This document shows positions 36,219-48,800 of a DNA stretch of 64,000 bases, piece by piece. The notes under the pieces are model-generated. The model did not search any database. It saw only the letters and a program-made list of their open reading frames with translations, and was not told where the DNA came from. Origin of the DNA: CAYPHA01 sp964410215 (GTDB taxonomy: Bacteria; Calditrichota; Calditrichia; Calditrichales; CAYPHA01); NCBI GenBank assembly GCA_964410215.1, contig CAYPHA010000003.1:62001-126000 (forward strand). The letters are read 5' to 3'. The position numbers and the translations under genes are program-made. Numbering within the stretch: position 1 is the first letter of the stretch; each line of letters starts with the position of its first letter.

Positions 36219-36993
36219 GTCCGGCTTTTGCTTCCTTCATACTCACGTGCACATCCCTGGCCAGCGCTTCGAGCAGCATCTTTTCAGAGCTGTTAAGATA
36301 AAAGTGATCCCCTGGAAACATACGCAGGTTAAAGGCTCCCGTCGTATGCTCCTTCCAGGCTTCCAGCTCACTTCGCGGTGCAGAATGATCGTTTAAGCCA
36401 CCGAATACGGATATGGGACTGTTCAGTTTCCGCATATGCTTTTTGTATGTATAGGTTTCACAGACCTGGAAATCGGATCGGAGAATGGGAATCATAATCT
36501 GCATCAGCTCGCTGTGTTCCAGCACTTCCTTCGGCGTCCCGTTGTAATTCTTAATTTCCCGGATGAAGTCCGATTCCGGGAGTTCATGAATCGGTTTTTC
36601 TTTTGACGTGACATGTGGTGCCCCCCGTCCCGAAAAAACAAGATGCAGAGGAGGGCGTCCGTGATGCTCGGTCAGGTAATGGGCCAGTTCAAAACCGAGC
36701 AGAGATCCCATACTGTGTCCGAAAAGGACATACGGACGATCGATCTGCTCGATGATTCCTTTAGCCGTATTGTAGACCAGGTTCTCCAGAACCTTTATTA
36801 GCGGTTCGGTGAGCCGGTGTCCCCGGCCCGGAATCTCAACCGCATTGACCTCGATGAAATCCGGTAACAGGTTTCCCCAGGACCGGAATGCCACGGTACT
36901 TCCACCCGCAAAGGGCAGACAGAACAGTTTTACCTGTGCTGCCGGATTCGGCTTGGGTATGACTATCCAGTTATTTGGCTGTTGCGGAGGCAT
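36205..36993 (-). CDS. Type II thioesterase of the NRPS cluster
   Basis: A stand-alone alpha/beta hydrolase that removes misprimed or stalled acyl groups from carrier domains. Of 262 residues, the nucleophile elbow is GHSMG (Ser about 96), preceded by the family start LFCLPFAGGS and VEIPGRGHR. The acid lies in FGGLNDHSAPRSEL and the catalytic His in GDHFYLN. The features match GrsT/SrfAD-type editing enzymes. Because the last synthetase module lacks its own thioesterase, this protein could in principle also take part in release, but the family's usual role is repair. Confidence 0.92.
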   Translation of the reverse strand: MPPQQPNNWIVIPKPNPAAQVKLFCLPFAGGSTVAFRSWGNLLPDFIEVNAVEIPGRGHRLTEPLIKVLENLVYNTAKGIIEQIDRPYVLFGHSMGSLLGFELAHYLTEHHGRPPLHLVFSGRGAPHVTSKEKPIHELPESDFIREIKNYNGTPKEVLEHSELMQIMIPILRSDFQVCETYTYKKHMRKLNSPISVFGGLNDHSAPRSELEAWKEHTTGAFNLRMFPGDHFYLNSSEKMLLEALARDVHVSMKEAKAGHENG

Positions 36994-36999
36994 AAGGAC

Positions 37000-37227
37000 T
37001 CACTTGTTTTTTTGTGCATCTTCTTCCATTTTCTTTCGCAGACTGAGAGGACGCATATCCGTCCAGACTTCTGTGATATGAGCAAGGCATTCGTCTTTGG
37101 TTCCGGTTTTGCCTTCGTCTTTCCAGCCCAGCGCATTTTCGCGGTCAGCCGGCCAGATGGAATACTGCTCTTCGTGGTTGACTACAACCTTGTAAATCGT
37201 TTTATCATCATGTTCTTCGCGACTCAT
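37000..37227 (-). CDS. MbtH-like protein
   Basis: A 75-residue NRPS chaperone that binds the N-terminal subdomain of adenylation domains and is needed for folding or activity of many of them. The family core is fully present: NHEEQYSIWP, the GW, then CLAHITEVWTDMRPLSLR. It lies 6 bases ahead of the thioesterase gene. The Lys/Asp-rich end (KKMEEDAQKNK) is variable in the family. Confidence 0.95.
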   Translation of the reverse strand: MSREEHDDKTIYKVVVNHEEQYSIWPADRENALGWKDEGKTGTKDECLAHITEVWTDMRPLSLRKKMEEDAQKNK

Positions 37228-37245
37228 GGCAATCTCCTTTATTTT

Positions 37246-38652
37246 TTATTGGTTATTTTCATACAGTTTGCCGGGATCGAACATCCTTATTCTGTAATGG
37301 AAACCGGTTTGCTCTTCCGGTTCGTCTTTGGAACGATATGATATAAATTTTCTGAAATGTCTGTTCATTGAAATAATGACAGATAATATGACCATAAAGA
37401 ATCCGCAAACGATATAAATATAATGAATTCGCTCAAATCCCACTAATCCGGCGGCCGGACCGCTTAATCCCATTCCAAGCGGGGCAATGCTGCCGGAAAT
37501 AGTTGTCAGGGCACCGAATACGCGTCCCCTGATATGACTCGGGGTCGTAATCTGGAGCAGTGTTGTAATATTGACAACGATAAATCCGTTTGCCGCACCG
37601 CCAATAAAAATCAGAACAGACGCGCCGTAAGGTCCTGTCATCAAACCAAGGATGATCGTGCCTATTGCATTCAGGATCATGAACGAAATCATTAGTTTTT
37701 TACGGGTTTCTCCCCGGATGCGAAAAATACCGGAGGAGAGGTAGCCGATAAGTGTGCCTACGCCGTACATGACCAGGAAGGGACCATACCAGATGAGATC
37801 CGATGCATGAAGGGTATATTCTATGAAAAAAGGCAGCAGGATAGTAACCGGCGTCGAAAAAAAAGTCATAAAAACAGAGACAAAAAGCATACTTTTCAGC
37901 CCTTTGTTGGAAAAGATGTAGATCACACCTTCCATAATCTCATTTTTAAATGACTGCATGGCCTGGCGAACGGTTTCTTTCTTTTCCGGAAAGACCTGGG
38001 GGATATCGATAAAAAACTCACTCGCGGCTGAAAACAGAAATGTCAAACCATCAATTAAAACCAGCAACGGTGCGCCGAGTGCTTTAAGAAGAAGGCCGCC
38101 GGTTCCCATGCCGAAAAACTGAGCCAGTTGCAGCGATAATTGACCCATGGAATTGGCGCCGGCAACCCGTTCTTCCGGAACGATATCGGGGATGGCAGCA
38201 GATATAGCCGGGCCGAAAAAGGAGCTGAGCAAGGCACCGATTATATTGGCAGTAAAGACACCGATAAGAATCAAACCGGGTTTTTCCGGCATCATGAAAA
38301 ACATGGCTGCAAGTGCAAGTACGGCAAGTCCATTCAAAAGGTCGCTGAAAATAATGATCTTTCGCCGGGAATAACGATCTGCGAAGGCACCACCGACGGC
38401 ACCCAGTAGAACAGCGGGAATACCGGCCATCATGCCGAGTAAACCAATATAATTAGCTGCCTGCGTATCCGGAAACGTATTCTTAATCCATAGAATCATG
38501 GCCAGGAGATACACCTGATTACCCAGCCTGCTGACAAACTGACCCTGCCACAATAAAATGTAATTGCGGTTAAAGAGCTTTGTCGCTTTAGAGAGTGATT
38601 TCTGAGGGGACGTTTCCATGTCCTTTTTTCCGGCTGAATCGATATGCGTCAT
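37246..38652 (-). CDS. MFS exporter, likely for the peptide product
   Basis: An integral membrane protein of 468 residues with about 12 hydrophobic helices. It has the major-facilitator pattern after TM2 (FADRYSRRKIIIFSDLLNG) and resembles the EntS/MFS_3 exporter branch. An export role is inferred from its place between the sulfotransferase and MbtH genes of the NRPS cluster. Two possible starts exist: ATG 38652 and ATG 38619 (METSPQKSL); neither has a strong ribosome binding site. A 140-base spacer separates it from the sulfotransferase; I see no clear promoter or terminator there. Confidence 0.82.
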   Translation of the reverse strand: MTHIDSAGKKDMETSPQKSLSKATKLFNRNYILLWQGQFVSRLGNQVYLLAMILWIKNTFPDTQAANYIGLLGMMAGIPAVLLGAVGGAFADRYSRRKIIIFSDLLNGLAVLALAAMFFMMPEKPGLILIGVFTANIIGALLSSFFGPAISAAIPDIVPEERVAGANSMGQLSLQLAQFFGMGTGGLLLKALGAPLLVLIDGLTFLFSAASEFFIDIPQVFPEKKETVRQAMQSFKNEIMEGVIYIFSNKGLKSMLFVSVFMTFFSTPVTILLPFFIEYTLHASDLIWYGPFLVMYGVGTLIGYLSSGIFRIRGETRKKLMISFMILNAIGTIILGLMTGPYGASVLIFIGGAANGFIVVNITTLLQITTPSHIRGRVFGALTTISGSIAPLGMGLSGPAAGLVGFERIHYIYIVCGFFMVILSVIISMNRHFRKFISYRSKDEPEEQTGFHYRIRMFDPGKLYENNQ

Positions 38653-38792
38653 AGCGTAATTGTTTCGCCTTCTTTACCCATTATTAATTTATTGCTGATC
38701 TGCTTAGGGTTCAATTGAATTTAAAATAACTTAGCCGTCATTGAAAGTCTGTTTTATGAACAGCGTTCTGAATAAACGACACATTGACTGCC

Positions 38793-39878
38793 TTAATGAT
38801 GGTCTTTTGCATAACCAAATGCTTTGAATGCCTTATCCCAAGCTTCATTTATACGAGCCTTCAGCTCATTGTCGATGAGATAGTGGTTGTTTTTTTCATA
38901 GTTTTTATTCGCTTCCACATAATCTTCCAGACGTTTTCGCGTTGTGTCGAATCCGTTTATTCCGAAATGGGTGTAAATCTTTTCGACTTCTCCAACCATG
39001 TCTTTTTCCAACTCCTCGTATTTCAATTCATATAACTGGTGGTCCGGCAAGAGGGGCCTTTCGTCAAAATAGGCGTCATACATCGTCTTATAGTTCTCCA
39101 GAATATATGAATCCCACTGGTTGAAATCGGGTTCCTGAAGACAGGTCAGAGGCAGCATTTTCCGGTAAAGGCGCTGGGATGACCTGAATACATCATAGGG
39201 ATTACGTGATATATGGACGAATTTTGCATCGGGATAGATATCTTTCAGGATTTTCACGCGTGCCGTATGAACGGGTGATTTGAGAATCAGTGTCTTCTGA
39301 TAGCGCAGTGTGATTTTTTTCAGGAAATACGTAAGTGCCTTTTTCCAACGTTCGAAATCTTCTGCCGGCACATTCTTAAAGGTATGATAGCTGTCATAGC
39401 GATCACGGTTACGTGGAAAAACCCATGAGATTAAAGGCGAACGCTGGCTGAGCACGGATACAGCCGATTCATCCTCACCCGGATCATTGTATGCGACTTC
39501 CATATTGTCCATGGCCCGTTTTTCAGCTTTCATTTGCTTCATCTGTTCTTTGACAATCGTTTCCATCCGCAGGCACTGGTGCGGCTTGGATACCTGAAAC
39601 AGATTCGGATACGCGAATTGTTGGTCCAGAGCAAACAGGTTGTGCAGCAATGTGGTACCGGAGCGCCAGTGACCGATGATGAAAACAGGCCTCTTTACCT
39701 CTACCGCAGCAATTTCAGGTCCGTAGTCACGACGTTCTCTGAATTTCCCGTATGAGTTCATCAGACTCAGAATGAATAGTTTTTTCAGACGTGACCGGTA
39801 TTTACTGTCAATGTCAAAATCATTTTCTTTCATGAGTTTATAAAGATCTTTGACGGTAATACCTATGAGTGCTTCCAA
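38793..39878 (-). CDS. PAPS-dependent sulfotransferase
   Basis: Transfers sulfate from PAPS to a hydroxyl or amine. Of 361 residues, the 5'-phosphosulfate loop is FIIGHWRSGTTLLHNLF at about residue 67 and the 3'-phosphate site is HISRNPYDVFRSS. The catalytic-base region includes SPVHTARV. It fits the Sulfotransfer_3 type. It starts 17 bases after the end of the largest synthetase gene, so it most likely sulfates the peptide, with Tyr or Thr hydroxyls as plausible sites given the predicted residues. No PAPS-synthesis genes are in the window. A host-lipid or glycan substrate is an alternative. Confidence 0.85.
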   Translation of the reverse strand: MEALIGITVKDLYKLMKENDFDIDSKYRSRLKKLFILSLMNSYGKFRERRDYGPEIAAVEVKRPVFIIGHWRSGTTLLHNLFALDQQFAYPNLFQVSKPHQCLRMETIVKEQMKQMKAEKRAMDNMEVAYNDPGEDESAVSVLSQRSPLISWVFPRNRDRYDSYHTFKNVPAEDFERWKKALTYFLKKITLRYQKTLILKSPVHTARVKILKDIYPDAKFVHISRNPYDVFRSSQRLYRKMLPLTCLQEPDFNQWDSYILENYKTMYDAYFDERPLLPDHQLYELKYEELEKDMVGEVEKIYTHFGINGFDTTRKRLEDYVEANKNYEKNNHYLIDNELKARINEAWDKAFKAFGYAKDHH

Positions 39879-39895
39879 AGCGACCTCCCTATCTT

Positions 39896-42800
39896 TTAAC
39901 CTTCTGAAACAAACCGGATAATCCGTTTGAGTTCAGATAAATATGCCCCGGCAAGCTTCTTTATTGTCGGCTTTTTAAACATCTTTCTGCTGTAAAGCCA
40001 GCGTGTATGCAGTTCTTTACCGGAAACCACGATGACAAGATACAAATCACAGGCACGCTTTTCGTCAGGATGCTGTTCGTCCCCAACACGCTCAGGAGCT
40101 ACGCGGAAAGGAACATCACCTGAACCGGGAACTATGTGATCAAACTGCCCCAGGTAATTAAAATTAATGCGTGGCTGGGGAATTGTGGTGAACCCCTCTG
40201 TATTATGCTTATATGAAAGGTATTTAATAATATTATATCCGACACCGTTATTGGGAATATCATTGAGCTGACGATGAACGGAGTGAATCTGTTCTTTGAT
40301 ATCCCGACTCGTGCTCACGTCGAGCTGAACCGGGAAAATACTTGTAAACCAGCCGACTGTCCTGGATAAATCGATTCCACTGAAGATATCTTCGCGGCCA
40401 TGGCCTTCCATTTCAACCAGCAACTTCTGTTTCGGAGAAAGTGTTCGTACCAAAGCGGTTAATAAAACGTCGTTCACCTGTGTTTTTAATATCTGTGGGA
40501 CTTCCTGAAGCAGTTTACGGGTATTCTTTATACCAAATGAAAGGGTGATATCCTCTGTGTCGCCATAGGTATTGGAACCTTCATTAAAATCGCAGGGCAG
40601 GGATATGGATGCGGCCTCGCTGAATTTTTTCCAATAATCATGTTCGGTTTCCAGAACCGGTCCGGATGCATACGTAATCAGTTCTTCGGCCCATTTTTTG
40701 TATGAGGTTGTTTTCTGTGGTAACTGTATTTCTTTTTCCTGTACTAAATTTCCGTAAATATGGATAAGATCCTCTATAATAATGCGCCAGGATACGCCGT
40801 CAAGCACCAGATGGTGAAAAATTATTAACAGTCGATGGCTGTTCTGACTGCCAAGGTCAAAATAAATCACTTTCAAAAGGGGTACCTGGTTTAGTTTGAA
40901 ATCCTGCTGGGCCAGAGCGGCGAGGCGCTCAATCTCTTTTCGCTGTCGGGATCCGGGATGTCCGGACAGGTCAATCCGTTGTATCTCCATTGTTTCCCGG
41001 GACGGTTCGATATATTGTTCCCATATTCCGTCCATTTTGCTGAAGCGGCTGCGAAGGGCATCATGATGGTTCAGTAGATACAGGAATGTCTTTTCGAGAA
41101 TTTCAGGCTCCGCCGGTTTGAACAGCTCGAGCATCATGGAGGTGTTGAATTGTTCAGGGTGGTCCCGGTGATGATCAAAGAACCATTCCTGTATAGGAGT
41201 AAGCGGCACATTTCCGGAGATAATGCCCTGTTCCGGAAGCAGATCTGCATCGTCCCGGCTGACGGCCGCCAGCGTGGCAATCGTGGGATTCTGGAAGACA
41301 TCAGCGGGTGTGAAAAACATCCCTCCTGCTTTGGCCCGCGCTATCACCTGGATCATTAAGATGGAATCGCCTCCCAGTTCGAAGAAATTATCCTGAATGC
41401 CCACTTTTTCGACACCGAGGATGGAGGCCCAGGTTTCCGCCAGGACTTTTTCTTTATCGGACGTCGGCGCTATGTATTCCGTGCCGAGATCTTCACGTTC
41501 CACTCTCGGGACCGGAAGGGCTTTGCGGTTGATTTTACCATGCGCGGTCAATGGAAAGGCCTCAAGTATCACGATTGCGGATGGCACCATGTAATCCGGC
41601 AGGCGGTCTTGTATAAAATCCCTGATAGTGGCAACAGTGGCATCTTTGCCGGGGTCCGTAACCAGATAGGCAACAAGACGCTTATCACCGGGTGTGTCCT
41701 CGCGCATCAGAACAACGGATTCCTGGACAGCATCGTGCTCTGTAAGGACGTGTTCGATTTCACCGAGTTCGACACGAAAACCGCGAATTTGAACCTGATG
41801 ATCGATTCTGCCAAGATACTCCAGATCGTTATTGGCTAAACGACGGGCAAGATCGCCCGTTCGATAGAGGCGTCCGCCCGGTTGTTCCGTAAATGGATCG
41901 GGAATAAAACGCTCTGCGGTTAAATCGGGTTGCCCATTGTAACCGCGGGCCACCCCGGCGCCACCAACATACAGCTCCCCCGGAATACCGTTCGGTACGG
42001 GTTGCAGGGCGGCATCAAGAACATAGACCTGCAAATCGGGTATGGAAGTACCGATAACACTTCCCGGTGCCTCGTGCAGATCCTTCAGATTAAGAGGGCG
42101 ATAAGTGACATGAACGGTTGTTTCGGTGATTCCATACATATTAATAAGCCGGGGCTTCTGATCACCATATTTAAGGAACCACGGTTTCAGGCTTTGAAGT
42201 TCCAGAGTATCGCCGCCAAAAATAACATAACGCAGATGGGTTCCGTTCGTATTTGCGGACTCCTGATCCGCCTGTATGAACTGGCGGAATGCGGAGGGGG
42301 TTTGATTCAGCACCGTTACTTTCCTGCTGCAAACCAGCTCATAAAAGTCGTGTGGTGAACGCGTTGTCAGATAGGGGATCACAACGACACTGCCGCCATA
42401 AAACAGGGCACCCCAGAGTTCCCACACAGAAAAATCAAATGCATAGGAATGAAAGAACGTCCATACATCCGTTTCATCGAATCTGTACCAGTTATCCGTG
42501 GCATCGAAAAGCCGCACGACGTTTTCATGCTGAACCATGACGCCTTTGGGTTTACCGGTCGAGCCGGATGTGTAAATGATGTAGGCGGTATCAGCTATAT
42601 CGACCGGAAAGCCGGGATTGTTGGTGTCTTCATCGGCGATTTTTTCCGCCTCATTGTCCATCACGATCCGTTTCGCGTTGAATTCCGGCAGGCTTTTTTC
42701 GACAGAAGAATGCAGGATGATGAAAGGCATCCGGGCATTCCCTATAATATTGTTCAGTCGTTCTTCAGGGTATGCCGGGTCCAGCGAAACGTAGGCCGCT

Positions 42801-45800
42801 CCTGCTTTTAAAATGGCAATCATAGAGATGACCATCTCCGCAGAGCGCTCTACACATAGTCCGACCAGATCACCCTGCTTCACACCTGTTCTGTTAAGAT
42901 AACGTGCCAACTGATTGGCCCTGCTGTTGAGTGCCTGATAGGTATACGTCTGTTCTTCATATAAAAGCGCCGTCCGGTTTGCAAAGAGGGCTGCCTTCTT
43001 TTCGAAAACCTGATGAATACAGTCTGAAACCGGGAATATCTCTTTTCCTTTAATAGATGCGGTGAGGACGGCTTCTTGCTCAGCGGCATCCATGATCATG
43101 AGTCCGGAAACCGGTTTTTCCGGTTGCTGCATAGCGCTTTCAAGCAGATTACTGAAATGTGAAATCATACGTTCAATGGACGACTGATCAAATAATTCAG
43201 TCTTATATTCAAAAGAGCCGGTCAGACCGCTCTCCGTTTCCATAAGAGTTACGGTGAGGTCAAATTTAGCCAGATTCGTGTCCGCTTCGACCGTTTCGAT
43301 ACGAAAATCGCTTTCCTGAACTTGCGGTGTAACCGGTGTATTCTGCAGCACAAACATTACCTGGAACAGGGGAGTGTGACTCATTTCACGGTCGGGGACC
43401 AGCTTATCCACCAGCATTTCAAAGGGCACATCCTGATGCTGATAGGCTTCCAGTGTGTGTTGTTTAACACGCCGAACAAGGGTCTGGAACGATGGATTTT
43501 CCGAAAGATCGGTTCTCAATACCAGTGTATTTACAAAGAAACCGATAAGCTGTTCGATCTCATGGTGATTCCTGTTTGCAATCGGTGTGCCGGTAAGAAT
43601 ATCATCCTGTCCGGAATAACGTTGTAATAAGATATTAAAAGCGGCGAAAAGCGTCATAAAAAGGGTAATATCCTGCTGATCGGAATACGTCTTCAGGCGA
43701 TCCGATAAGGATTTATTAAGCGTGAAAGTAATTGTGTTGCCCCGGTTGGACGGAATAGCAGGCCTGGGGCGGTCCAACGGCAGATTCAACAGGAGGGGCG
43801 CACCCGTTAAACGTTCTTTCCAGAAACGGATTTCAGCTTCGAGGATGTCGCCTATCAGCCAGTTGCGCTGCCAGACCGCATAATCGGCATACTGTACAGA
43901 AAGCGGCTCCGGAGCCGGTTGAAACCCATGCCGGAGTAAACTGTAATTCCGGGACATTTCCGTAATGAATATACCCATTGACCAGCCATCGGAAATGATG
44001 TGATGCATGGTCATGCCGAAATAATAACGTTCTTCGGCAAATTTTACAACGTTAATACGGGTCAGGGGCCCGTTCATAAGATCAAAGGGTTGCAGCGCAT
44101 CCTGAGTGACAATACGTAATGCTTCCTGCTCACGTTCATCTGCAGGCAGGGGATCCAGATCAATATAATTAAAACGGATAACCGGGGTTTTATGAATGAC
44201 CTGTGACGCTTTTCCGTCGACGTCCGTAATGGTTGTTCGTAATATTTCGTGACGCAACGCTACCAGGTTTATGCTTTCCTTGAGTGTTTCGAAATCAAGT
44301 TGCCCTTTAATCTTTACTGCTGAAGGCAGGTTATAGGTTGGCTCGTTCGGCGCAAGCTGATCAAGGAACCACATCCGTTGCTGGGCGAATGACAAGGGAA
44401 TCTCTTCCGACCGGTCAATAGCTGCTATTTCCGGTTTTTTAAATCCCGCATGTACCAGCGGACTGGCCAGCAGGCCGGAAATACCGGCGATTGTCGGATG
44501 TTCAAAAATACCTTGCAGCGGCAGGTTAACGGAAAATGCATTATTTATTCGAGAGAGCAGCCGGGTGGCAATAAGTGAGTGGCCGCCCAGTCTGAAAAAA
44601 TTATCATTGATTCCAATCTTGTCGATATTCAGGATATTTTGCCAGATTTCTGCCAGTCGCATTTCCTGATCGTTGCGTGGTGCCGCGTATTCCGTATCCG
44701 TCAGACCGGCACTGAAATCCGGTTCCGGTAGCGCACGACGGTCAATTTTCCCGTTTGCCGTTAGCGGTATGCTGTCCAGTCGCATGAACAGGGATGGCAC
44801 CATATAGTCGGGTAGATGCTTATGTGCCGCATGCCTCAGTTGTTCCGAAAGGTCGTCATCATCATTGGAAGTCGTATAATAAGCGATAAGACGTGCATCG
44901 GACTGGCCGGCGTAATACGGGACAACGACGATATCGTCCACCTTTTCCATAGAAGTCAGCAGATTCTCGATTTCTTCCGGTTCGATACGGAAACCGCGTA
45001 TTTTAATCTGTTGATCAATTCTTCCCAGAAATTCGATGCGGCCATCATCAAGATAGCGCGCCGCATCTCCGGATTTGTATAAGCGGCTTCCGGGATCAGT
45101 GCTGAACGGATTCGGAATGAACTTTTCTGCCGTCAAATCCGGACGATGCAGGTAGCCACGGGCGAGGCTTTCACCGGCAATGTGCAGTTCGCCCGGTATA
45201 CCCACCGGAACCGGATTCAGGTGTTTGTCCAGAATATAAATCTGAACGTTTTCGATGGGTGCCCCAATGGGCACGGATGCATGATTATGCTCGTCTGAAT
45301 ATACATAACTTGTTGCGCAGACTGTATTCTCGGTAGGACCATAGGCATTGATGAAACGGCGGTTTCGGGCCCAATACCGGGCCAGATCGGCCGGACAGCT
45401 TTCGCCCGCTGTGACCATCGTTTGCAGGTCGGGAAACGATTCCGGCAGAATGACGGCGGATACGGAAGGTGGCAGCGTTACTACCGATATCTTATGCTTT
45501 TTCAACTGGCTGGTTAAATCCGGTCCGGGCATCAACTGTTCCGGACGCGCCAGATACAAAGTACCCGCACTGATCAAAGAGGTAAATATTTCCGAAATGG
45601 AAGCATCAAAGCTGAAAGAAGCAAACTGCAGTGTCCTGGATGCCGGATTTAACTGAAAATCCCTTATTTGAAAGAAGGTCAGGTTGATCAGTCCCCGGTG
45701 TGTCAGCATCGTTCCTTTGGGAACACCCGTCGATCCCGATGTATAAATAATATAAGCAAGATTTTCCGGTATGGAACGATGCGGTAGATTCTGTTTCGGA

Positions 45801-48800
45801 AGAGAAGCGATCTGATGTATATCCGAATCCAGGCACAACCGATCAACCTGCAGATCCGCAAACAGTGTGTCGGACAGTTGCTGTTCCGTCAGAAGAAATC
45901 CGGCGCCGGAATCCCGGAGAATATAACGGATCCGTTCTTCCGGATAGGACGGATCAATAGGGAGATAAACACCGCCGGCTTTAAGAATACCCAGCAGGCC
46001 GATGACCATCTCCATGGAACGGTTTACCGAAATGGCCACGGTTTTTTCGGGACCGATACCCTTTCCCGACAGGAAATGGGCCAACTGGTTCGCTTTTGTA
46101 TTCAGGTCGGCGTAGCACAGTTCCTGCGAATCAAATATCAGGGCCGTTTTTTCAGGATATTGCTCCGCTATCATTTCAAAGGCGGCAATGATATGCGGCG
46201 TCTCCCGGCGGTCAACCGTTGTCCGGTTCAGGGTATGAAGGATATACGCCGACTCCTCGGCGGAAAGCAGTGACATTTCTGAAACGGAGCGGTCAGGTTG
46301 TTTAAGTACCTGCTCAAGTAAAATCCGGTAATGCTGCAGCATGCGTTCAACAGTGGCCGGTTTGAACAGATCAGTGTTATACTCCATCTGTGTCAGCAAT
46401 CCCTCTTCGCTCTCCTGAACGATCAGAGTAAGGTCAAATTTGGCCGTTTTATTTTCATCATCCAACGCCTCCAGACGGATGGAGCCAAGGTCAACATCGA
46501 GAGCCTGTAATTGCCCGGTATTCTGTAAGACAAACATGACCTGGAAAACCGGTGAATGACTCAAATCCCGGGTCGGTTGCAGCTCATCAACCAGTTGTTC
46601 GAATGGCAGATCCTGGTGTGTATATGCGTCCATAATAAAGTGCCGGGTTCTTTCAAGCAATGCCGGGAATGTCGGTTCGTTCTCAAAATCAGCCTTTAGT
46701 ACCAGTGTATTAACAAAAAATCCGATAAGATCTTCCGTTTCAGATCGTGTACGGTTCGCGATGGGGGAACCAACAATGATTTCATCCTGATGGGTGTAAT
46801 GGTAAAGCAGCGACTGAAAAGCAGCCAACAGGGTCATAAAAAGGGTCGTGCCCTGTGCATTGTTTAATTCGGAGATGCCCCGGGACAGCTCTTTCGGCAG
46901 CCTGATATCAACGGTATTGCCGTTGAATGTCTGTGCGGCTGGTCTCGGATAGTCGGTGGGCAGGCGCAGCACGGGCGGATTCAATCCGATGGCTTCTTTC
47001 CAGAAACGGATTTGCTCTTCGAGTACATCGCCTTTTATACGTTCACGCTGCCATGCCGCGTAATCCACATACTGAACCGGTAATTCAGCCAGGGGAGAGG
47101 GATGTCCCTTGCGGAATGCATCATAGAGAAGGGCCATTTCTTTCATGATGATATTACTGGACCACCCGTCGGAAATGATATGATGCATATTCAGGACGAT
47201 GACATGTTCATCGACGGCGATTTTTATGACAACGATACGTATAAGCGGTGCGCTGGTCAGGCGAAACGCTTTTTGAGCCTCTTCGTGGATCAATTCCCTG
47301 ATTTTCTGCTGTTTTCGGGAGACGGACATGGAGCTGATATCCGTGACATTAATGGGAACGTTCACGGAGCCGTGAATCTGTAAAACGGGGGTGCCCTCTG
47401 AATTATGAAATGATGTTCGCAGGACTTCATGACGCCGGACGATTTCATTGATACTTTTTTCCAGAATGGGCAGATCGAGCGCGCCGGTAACCTTCATGGC
47501 GACCGGGATATTGTAAAAAGGATTATCCGGTGACAACTGATCCAGAAACCAGAGGCGTTGCTGGGAAAAGGAGAGGGGCAGCTGTCCTTCCCTGGAAACA
47601 GGTCGAAGGGGTTGCGTATCTGTCGCGGAAGGCAGGGTGGCTGCTTTTTCGACCTGTAACGTAAGGCTGGCGATTGTGGGCGCTTCGAAAAGGACTCTCA
47701 AAGGGAGTTCCAGGCCATAGGTATCGCGGATGCGTGCCGCAAGCCGTGTCGCAAGCAGGGAATGTCCACCAAGCTCAAAGAAATTGTCATGGATCCCGAT
47801 CGTTTCGACAGACAACACCTCACTCCAGAGTTCCGCCATCTTCTTTTCCATATCCGACCGGGGTGCGATAAACGGCGTTTTCAGGGATTCCCGGTCCATC
47901 TGCGGCGCAGGGAGGGCGCTACGATCAATTTTGCCGTTTGGCGTCAGAGGAAAAGCATTGACAGGTATGTATGTTACCGGAATCATGTAGTCCGGCAGCT
48001 TACTTTTCATCCCGTCTTTGATGGAAGCCATATCGGGCTGACTACCAGGTTCCGGGATATAATAGGCAACCAGTCGCTTATCTTTATTCGCATCCTCCGA
48101 AACGATGACGAGTCCGTCTGAAATACCCTCCATCTGATTAAGGACGGATTCAATTTCGCCCGGTTCAATCCGGTAACCACGGATTTTTATCTGATCGTCC
48201 TTCCGTCCCAGGAATATCATATTACCATCGTTCAGGTAGCGGACGATATCACCGGTTTTATACATCCGGGTTCCCGGAATATCCGAAAAGGGATCCGGAA
48301 TAAACCGTTCGGCCGTCAGGCCGGGCTGACCATGGTAACCGCGGGTCACACCGGCCCCACTGATATACAGTTCTCCCGGAATGCCTATGGGAACAGGTTC
48401 CAGCGTTTCGTTGAGAATATAGACCGGTGCATTGGGAATGGGACGACCTATGGGAACAGAACCGCTTCCATGCCAGTTTCTGGCATCAAAGACGATACAA
48501 CCGACAACTGTTTCCGTGGGTCCATACTCATTGATCAAAGAGGTCTCCGGGCTGTTTTTCTGCCAGAAAGTAATCTGATCCGACAGCAGGTTTTCCCCGC
48601 CGATCACGAAAGCATGACTGAGTGAATGGCTTTTTTCTCCCGGCAGTTGACGGCTGAGCAGTTCGAGATGTGCCGGTGTGATTTTGACCAGGCTGAAATC
48701 CCGGTATTGAAGAAGCATGCGGGCTAAAGCATCCAGGTTGTCATCCTCAGGAACAAGTGTAACCGTTTTGCCCGTCAGAAAGGGAGTAAACAGTCCAGTA

